This document shows, one piece after another, positions 53,601 to 62,600 of a stretch of DNA of 64,000 nucleotides (positions are counted from its first letter, which is position 1; each line of letters opens with the position of its first letter). The position numbers and the translations under genes were made by a program. Origin of the DNA: Accumulibacter appositus. GTDB lineage: Bacteria; Pseudomonadota; Gammaproteobacteria; Burkholderiales; Rhodocyclaceae. The notes beneath the pieces are model-generated. The model was not told the DNA's origin. It saw only the letters and a list, made by a program, of their open reading frames with translations, and did not search any database. Where the stretch lies: assembly GCF_035440685.1 (NCBI RefSeq), contig NZ_DAORMW010000010.1. One strand, given 5' to 3'.

Positions 53601-56600
53601 AGCGGTATAGGCCTCTGACGCAGAAAGCGTGCCGATGTGATCGGCGCGGCCGAGCAAACGGTCACCGATATCCCACACCGCGTCCGTCGAAAGGTAGACC
53701 GCGTCGCTCCAACTGCCTGCCGCCGCCTCTGCACCGTGATTGCTCACCGTCCACGAGACGTGCAGCGGGTCACCCGACCTGACCGAACCACCGGTGACAA
53801 TGCTATCTACTTGCAGGTCGCTGGGCGGCAGTAGTTCGATCAGCAGCGGCTGCGTGCTGGCGGTCGCGTTGTCGGTCTCGTTGGCCCCTTCGAAGACGCT
53901 GCCACGCTGCGAGCCGCGCGCGGGATCGGTGGCGACGAAAACGTAGTATGGCCCGACGAGATCGCCAGGCAAGCTGAGCGCCACGGTTTCGCTGTAGCTG
54001 GCATTGGCCGCCAAGCCACCAGAGTGGGCGCGGCTACCCAGGTAGCGATCCACTTGAAAGTCGAGGAACTGGTCGCGCGAGAGGTAAAACTCGTCGGTCC
54101 ATTTGCCTTCGAGCGGCGGCGTTGCACCGGCGCTGCTATTGGTGACCTCGTAGTTCAGGCTGAAAGCTTGCCCAACGGTGGCATGCTCGGGAATGCTGAC
54201 GCTGGTGACCCGCAGGTTGGGCGGTTCGTGCAGAGAAATGGTCAGCGGATGCACCGCGAGGTTGTTTCCTTCGTCCTGAAACTCGGGTACGCGATTACCA
54301 CCGTTGCCGCCGTCGGCGCCAACCAGCAGGTAGAAGTCGCCTTCGATGCCTTCGGGCAAGGTCACCGTCGCTTGGCCAGTGTAGGAGTTGCCCGCGGCAA
54401 GCGCACCGATGCGCGCAACGTCGGCGAGCCGAACATCTCCTCCGTCAAGCGACGGGTCGCGAGACAGGAAGACACTGTCGCGCCAGTCCTGCTGACGCGT
54501 CGCGCGCGTCCCGATGTTTGCCACCGTCCATTCGACATTGATCTGCTGCCCAGACATTGCCGCCGCGGGTGCCAACAGACCCGAGATGCTCAGGTCGGGT
54601 TCACGGTAGGTGACCGGGACGGTCTGTTTGGCGTAGTTGCTCGACGGAATTTCGTAAGCACTGCGCTCGAAACTGCCACCACTCAGCTGGCCACCCAGGT
54701 CGACGTAAACGTGTGCGAACCACGCTTGCATGATTCCCTGCGGCAGCGTGATCTCGGCCGTCTGCGTATAGCTTGCACCGGCCGCCATGTTCGGCGAATT
54801 GGTGTGCGCGAAGTCGCCGACCTTGATCGCACGGTCCCGATAGAACTTGCTGTTCCGGTCGAAAACCGGGTCCGGTGAGAGCCAGACCTGGTCAATCCAG
54901 TAGCTGGTGCCGGACCACACTTCGGCGCCGACGTTGGTGACCGTCCACTGGACCGTGCTCGCCTCACCCGAGAAGTTTTGGCGCGGAACAAGCACCGAGC
55001 TCACTACGAGGTCCGCCGGAACACGCGGCACTACCAACGTGGTGGCCGAGAACTCGTTGTTGTCCTCCGCTGTTTCAACGACGTCCCCGTTGACACCGCG
55101 CGCACGGCTGGCGTCGGTCACGACGATGACGTAGGTCCCCTCGGCCGGCGGCTGCAGCTGGAAGCTGTGATTCACCGTATAGCTGCTACCCGGCAGCAAG
55201 GCGTCGGCACGCGCGACAGAGCCGAGGTAGACGCGTGTCGGGTCGTTGAGCGACAGACTGGGTACCTTCGACAGGTAGACATCGTCCCTCCAGCCTCCCG
55301 CTGCAGTCCCGCCGCCACCGTTCTGGACGGTCCAGCTGACGCTGAAGCGTTCGCCGCCCGTGCCAAAAGCATCCGCAACGATCGAGGTAACGCTGAGATC
55401 CGGCACGAGGACCGGCTCGGGAATCGGTGGCGGTTCGGCGATCACCTGCAGCGCGCGCGCCTTGTAGTTGTTGTTGTCGATCTCATTGGGATCGTCGGGA
55501 TTGGTGTTCGATGAGAGCGTGTCCTCGATGACGACATCGTAGGCGTCGCTCCAGACGGTGAGGTAGTAGGTATTGATGCCGCTCGGCAGGTTCGACGGCA
55601 GGTTGACCCTGACCGAGTTGTCGTAGCCTTCGCCAACCGCCAAGACGCCGCTATGGGCGAAGCTGCCGAGCAGGATGGCGCCATTGGCGGCGCTCGGCCG
55701 CCGCTTGTCGCGGCTCAGCCAGACCGTGTCGTGCCACTCGCTGACATAGGTGGACGCCGAGCCTCGGTTGGTCACGGTGTAGCGAACTTCGAGCTGCGAA
55801 CCCTGCTGCGCCCGATTCGGCGCGACGACGTTGCTGGTGACCAGGTCGCCAAAGGCTCTGGGCTCGACGTAAACCGACTGAACCCGGACGTTGTTGCCGT
55901 TGTTCGGGTACTCATCGACCGTGTCTGACGAGTCGGCTACGGCGATGACGTACACATCGCCGCGGTAGCGCACGGGGATCACGACACTGCCCGTTTCGGT
56001 CGCGTAGCGCTCGCCGGGGGCGAGCGCGGCACCATTCTGGAAGGAGCCGATCAGGATGTCGTCGCCGCTCGGACGGTTGTCGAGCGAGAGGTAAACGCGG
56101 TCCTGCCAATTCGGGACCGAGGTCGCCGCGATGCCCTGGTTAACGACTTCGAAGCGGGCAGCCAGCGTGCCGCCAGCCGTGACGCGCTCGGCAACGTCGA
56201 GAACGGCCACTTGCAGGTCCGGACGCGACCGCAGGCTGACGGTGACCGGCGACTCGTCGGTGCTCACGTTGTTGTCGGCGAGCACGCCATGTTCATAGAG
56301 CGAACGGCTGTGGTTGGTCGACACCACCACCTGGTAGGTACCCGTGATACGTTCCGGCAAGCGGAACTGCTCGGTACGCCTGTAATGCTTTCCGGCTGCC
56401 AGCGGCGCCGAATAATTGAAGTAGCCCAGGGTGATTGCCGACGCCGCCGGGTTGCCGACCGGCCGCAACACCAGGAGATCGCTCCAGGTTCCGGCGGCAG
56501 CGCCCTGCCCCTGGTTTTCGACGGTCCAGCTGACGTCAATCAGGCCTCCGTCGCTTGCCGCAGCTGTCGCCTGGATGTCCACGACCTGCAGGTCAGGCGA

Positions 56601-59600
56601 CGGTGAGAGACGCACCTGCGTCGCTGCCGATCCCTGGTTGTTGTTCGAGTACAGGAACTCGAATGGAACGACACCACCAGCAGCACTATGCACGACGGCG
56701 TAGAACGTTCCGCTCAAGCCCTCAGGAAGCGTGATCTCGGCGTAGCGCGTATAGCTGCCGTCCCTGGCGAGCACCCCGAGATGACCGAAGGAGCCGTAGT
56801 CACGGATGATGTCGCTCCCATCAGGATTGCGCGCCAGCACCAGCCGGTCGTTCCAGTCCGCAGACGAGGTGCTGCTGATGCCCAGGTTGGCGACCGTCCA
56901 GCTGACCTGGATCGGCCTGCCGCTGAAGCCGTCTGCCGCCTGCATCGCTGTTACCTGCAGGTCGGCGTAGCCGATGGGCATCACGTCGACCGTGTGCTCC
57001 GCACTGGCCCGGTTGTTGGCCTCGGCGGCGTTCTCGAACACCTGCCCGAGCCCATCGGTGCGCACCGAAATCGCGAACCGACCCTGCATCGCCGCCGGCA
57101 GGAGGATGCTCTCGCTGCGCGTATAGCTTTGTCCGACCTCAAGCGCACCTTGGTGCACGAAGCTGGCGACGACCTGATCGCCAACCAGGATCTGGTCCAC
57201 CCACTGATCGGTCGCGCCGGGGTCAATCCCGACATTGCTTACCGTCCACGTCACGGTAATCGGGGCCGGGTCACCGATCGCCAGTTCGGTGTTGACGCGG
57301 ACCTCCGAAGTCATCAGATCGGCGAACGGCGCCATCATCACGATGATCCTCGTGCTGCGCTGGTTGTTGCTTTCGGCCTGGTACTCCTTCACCGCGCCAT
57401 CGGCATCCGAAACGACGATCAGGTAGTACTCGGCGGGTCCGAAGAGGTCGGCAGGCAGTGTCAACGCGCTCTGTGCGGAATAGCTGGCACCACTTGCCAG
57501 CGGCCCGCTGCGCGGCAGCGTTGCGAGCAGCCGATCAGCGCCATCAAGAGTCCCGTCTGTCGACAGGAACAGGCGATCGACCCAACCACCACGGGCGGCG
57601 GCAGATCCAGCATTCGTCGCCGTCAAGTTGATGGTAATCACGTCGCCGGCGGTCGCCAGTTTCGGAGCGACGAGCTTGCTGACGACAAGATCGGGGTGCA
57701 CGATGCCGACGGTCCCTGCCGACGCCCGAACGTTATCGCCCTCACCGGCTAGGCCTTCGAATACTTCGTCAGCGGTATCGGTGACCACGACGAAGCGATA
57801 GCTGTCATCCACGAGGTCGGGCAGCGTGATGTCAGCATAGGAAGAATAGATGTTGTTGATGCCGAGCGCGTTCTCGTGGCGGACAGTGGCCAGCACCGGC
57901 CCCTCGACGAGCCCATTGACCGACAGGTAGACACGGTCGCTCCAGCCGCCGCGTGCCGGCATTGCGCCGTCGTTGGTAACCGTCCAGGTCACCCGGGCGA
58001 AATCGCCGGAATAGCCACTGACTGGACCGGCGACACGGGTCACCCGCAGGTTCGGCGTTGGCGGCGTCGCCACGGTCAGCAGCGTGCTCGCCTCGCCAAG
58101 ATTGTTGTCTTCGAAGGCATCCTCGTAGACGGCCCCAGCGGCGTCGGTAGCGACGAACACGTGGAAGCTGCCCTGCAACCTCTCCGGCAGTGTGAAAGCC
58201 CCCGACTCGCTGTAACTCTCAGCGGGAGCGACGTCACCAACATGGGTGATCCGACCGATTTCCAGGTCCTTGCCGTCAAGCGTCGCATCGGCAGAAAGCA
58301 CGATCCGCTCGCTCCAGACCTGCGCGTGCGTTGCGTCCTGACCCTGGTTACGGACGGTCCACGAAACCTGGATGGTGTCGCGCCCAAGCGCGTCGCTCGG
58401 CGCACTCACCGAATCGACAACCAGATCGGCATAAGGTGTGAGCAGCGAGACAGCAGCGGCTACGGAAGCGTTGTTTCCGTCATCGGCGCCACCCTCGTAG
58501 ACCTGCCCCTGCGCGTCGGTACGCACGAAAAGGCGGTAATCTCCCGACACCCCGATCGGCAGGGTGAGCGTTTCGCCGCGCGTGTAACTCTCGCCGGCCT
58601 GCAGCGATCCAAAGCGCGTGAAACTCCCGACCACCTGATCGTCGCCATCGCCGAGCACCGCGTTGCGCGAGAGAACGACCTGGTCGTTCCAGGTCGCTGC
58701 AAGTGAAGGACGCGGCCCGTCATTGGTCACCGTCCAACTGATCGGCAGCCGCACCGGGAAGCCCTCAATCAGCCCCCCAGGCACCGTCACCTGGGGAACC
58801 CGGAGGTCGGGGTGGCCCATCTCGACGGAGGACGCCGCGACCGTGACGTTGTTGTTCTCCGCTTCGCTGCCCAGCTTGCCTTCAAAGATGACATCGGCCG
58901 CGTCGGTCTTGATCACGATGCGGTAGTTGCCATCGCCAACACGCGGCAGCATCAGGTTTGCCGTCTGGCTGTAGCTTGCGCCGACGGCAAGCCCACCGTC
59001 GTGCCGCAACTCGCCGAGGAGCGTCGCACCGGTGAGCGTGCCGTCGGGGGAAAGATAGACGCTGTCCACCCAGGAACCCTCGGCGTTGCCGAGCCCGTTG
59101 TTGCTCACTGTCCAGGAAATGGCGACGCTGCGGTCGGGCTGACCTTCGGGAGGAACGACGATAGTCGGCTCGACGCGCAGGTCTGGCGCCGGCTTGGGCA
59201 GCACCTCGATAGACTGGCTCCCCTGGTTGTTGCCGCGCCGACCATCCTCGTAGACCGCACTGCCAGTATCGGCCACGACGATGATGTGGAAGGGTCCCTC
59301 GATGCCGTTCGGAAGGACCGGCGAGGCCCGTCCGGTATAGGTGGCGCCCACCGGCACGACGCCGCCACGCGGGACCGTCGCCAGCAAGGTGTCGGTGCCG
59401 TCGAGAGCGTCATCGGCCGACAGGTAGATGGCGTCCGACCACGAACTGCTGCCGAGCGTCTCGTGAATCCCGACGTTGCTCACTTTCCAGGATAACTGTA
59501 CCGGCGTGCCGCTGGCGCCACCGTCGACGGGAACGACCACGGCATCGACGGCGAAGTCCGCGTACGCGGTGAGCACGTCTACCGCTTCGAGCTGCGATTG

Positions 59601-62600
59601 GTTATTGCTCTCGTGATCGGCTTCGAAGACGTGGTTTGCGCCGTCCGCGGTGACGAACAGGTAGTACTGACCTTTGACGCCGAAAGGCAGCGAGACGCTG
59701 CGCGTCTGCTCGACGCTCTCGCCGGGCTGCAGTGTCCCGTTGTGCAGGAAGCTTCCCACCTGCACGTCGTCGGCGTCGCCGATCACGGCGTTCTGCGACA
59801 GGAAGACGTAGTCCTGCCAGGCACCCGGAATCGTCGGGCGCTGACCCTGGTTGCTCACCGTCCAGGTCACTGGAACCTGCACCGGATAACCCCGTTGTTG
59901 CTCGTCAGGCGCCGAGATGGCCGAAACCTGCAGGTCGGCGTGCCCGAAGGCGATGGTCGACGCCGAAACCGTGATGTTGTCGCCTTCGTCGAAGCGCTCG
60001 TGTACCCTCTTCGTGGCATCGGTGGACACCACGATCCGGTAGTCGCCATCCGCGACACGCGGCAAGGTGACGTCGGCAAAGGCCGTGTAGCTGGCGTCCG
60101 GGATCATGCCGCCATCGCGCCGGACGGAGGCCAGCAGCGTCGCCCCGCTGAGCGACCCATCGGCAGACAGGTACACCTCGTCGATCCAGGGACCGATCGC
60201 GTTGCCGGCGCCTGAGTTGGCCACGCTCCATGACAGGCGCACGCGTTGATCGGGTTGCGCCTCGGCCGGCACATCGATGCTGGCAACCTGCAGGTTCGGC
60301 ACCGGACGCAAGGTCACGTGGATCGGCTGTGCGGTCCGGCCACTGTTGTTGGCTTCCTTGAGCCCCTCGAAGACGGCGAAGTCGCTGTCCGCCGTAACGA
60401 AGATGGTGAAGTCCCCGGCGGAGTCAATCGGCACCGTGTAGACGCCGGCCTCCCGATAGCTTTCACCCTTGGGCAAGCCTTCCTCGTGAAGCACCCGGCC
60501 AAGTTCGATGTCGCCCGCGTCGAGCACCGCGTCTTCGGAGAGGATGACCCGGTCCATCCACGAGACGTTGCCGGTATCGAGCCCGGGATTGTGCACGTCC
60601 CAGTAGACAACGATGTAGTCGCCACTCTGCGCCGCGCTCGGCGCGCTGACGGAGACCGTCTGCAGGTCGGGAAGCTCGCGCTCCTTGGTGACCAGATTGA
60701 TGCCGGTGTCGGTGACTTCGGTGGCGAACTTAAAGGCGGACACGAAGTCGTTCGGTCCCCAGTCTGCGCTCCACCAGCCGACCAGTCCGGAGGGTGGCGG
60801 CGACGCTGGGGTGGTGCCTTTGCCGGCGCTGCCGGCGTCGAAGATGGCACGGATTTCTCTGCCGGAGAGCGCGCGGCGATAGATGCTGACCTCGTCAAGC
60901 AAGCCATCGACTGAATAATTGTTGGGATACTGACCGATGCTCAGCGGCCCCGTCACATCCCGGACCGGATTCGCGTCAATTTCCTCGCCGCCCAACTGGA
61001 CACCATCGACGAACAGTCGGTAGGTACCAGTCGTCCGCGTTACGGCAAGGTGATACCAGCGATTCGGTTCCGCTTGCCAAGCTCGATCGATGACATTGTG
61101 CCCACTGTCCCGGTTAAAACGTAGCCACCCGTTGACGGAACCGGGTTCGTAGTAGAACTCGAATCCACCCGGTCCGGAACCTTGCCGCTGGTGGATGAAC
61201 ATGCTGCGCTTGACAGTATCAAGCTTCGTCCACAGCTCGATTGTGAAGTCGTCACTGCCAAAGTTCCAGGCAACGCTATCCGGTATGCTCAGATGATCGT
61301 CGGTTCCATCGAAGCTGAACGCCTGCCCTACCTTACCCAGCGCCAGGCTGGCGCCGTTCTGCACCGTCGCGTTATTGCCATACGCAACATCCAGCCCGCG
61401 AATGTCCGCGAACTGGCCATCGCGAGCGTGGTAGGTGAGCAGCCCCCGTCTCAGCGCAACGTCGGGAACGGCGGCTCCCGAAAGTGCTACGTGGAGGGTG
61501 CCACCCTGGTGCACCGTGCCACCCACATCGATTCGCCCATACTGCTGCGGCTGGTCACCAGTGACCGAGACCCGCAGCGTCCCCAACGAGGCGTTGGTCA
61601 GATCGCCGTCAATGTGGATCGTGCCCCCAGCGCCGGCATCGAGCAACCCCTCGTTCGGTGCCAGCCCCGTCAGGCGCAGATTGCCGCCGTTTGAAGCGCC
61701 AAGCGTGCCGTGATTAAGTACCGAGGTGGCGTTAACGAAGATCTCCTGGCCGCCGGAGTCGGCGACGATCCGGCCTTCCACCAGCAGTTCGGCATCCGCG
61801 CCGACAGCGCCGGGATCTTGCCCGACGATGCCCGAGCCGCCATGAACGGTTATTCCCGAAGCAAGCGTCAGCGTGCCATCAGTCGCCAACACCAGATTGC
61901 GGCTGGCATTGCCACTGAAGATCACTTCCCCGCTACCGCCCAGGGTCTGAGCCCCAACAAACTCCAGCGAACGATCCGCACCCGGCGTATCGCCGAGCAG
62001 GGTGATGGTCGATCCCTGCAGGGCCAGGCCATTGATCACCCGTAGCTGGCCTCGATCCGTCAGCGGGACGCCATCCAGCGTCACTCCGTCCAGGGTCGCG
62101 CCGCGACCTTCGGAGACGAAGACGGCACCGGAGCCGGAGACCAAGCCGCGCAACACCGTGTTGTTCGGATCGCCGGCCAGCGTCAGCGTCGAGTTCACAG
62201 TCAAGTCCTCGACAGTCGCCAGGCTGCCGCCGGAAAGCAGAAGCTTGTCGTCCAGGATCAAGCGACGCAGCGTGTCATCGCCCGCCTGGTGCACCACGGT
62301 GAGATCCCCTGGTGCGTCGATCGTCACCGTGTCGTCCGCGCCGGGCAGCGTGTTGCGGGTCCAGTTGTTCGGATCGCTCCACGAAACTCCATCCCCGCCG
62401 CCATCCCAGAAGCTGACATGCGCTGGGAAGGCGAGCTGAATCGCCGATGAGGTCGCGTTGTTGCTTTCGATCGCCTCGGTGATGACCTTGCCCGCTTCCG
62501 TCTCGACAAACAGAAAATACTCGCCCTCGGACATGCTGTAGCCGGTCGGAATGGTCACCGTGGTTTGCGCGGCGTAGCCTTCGCCCACCGCGAGCGCCCC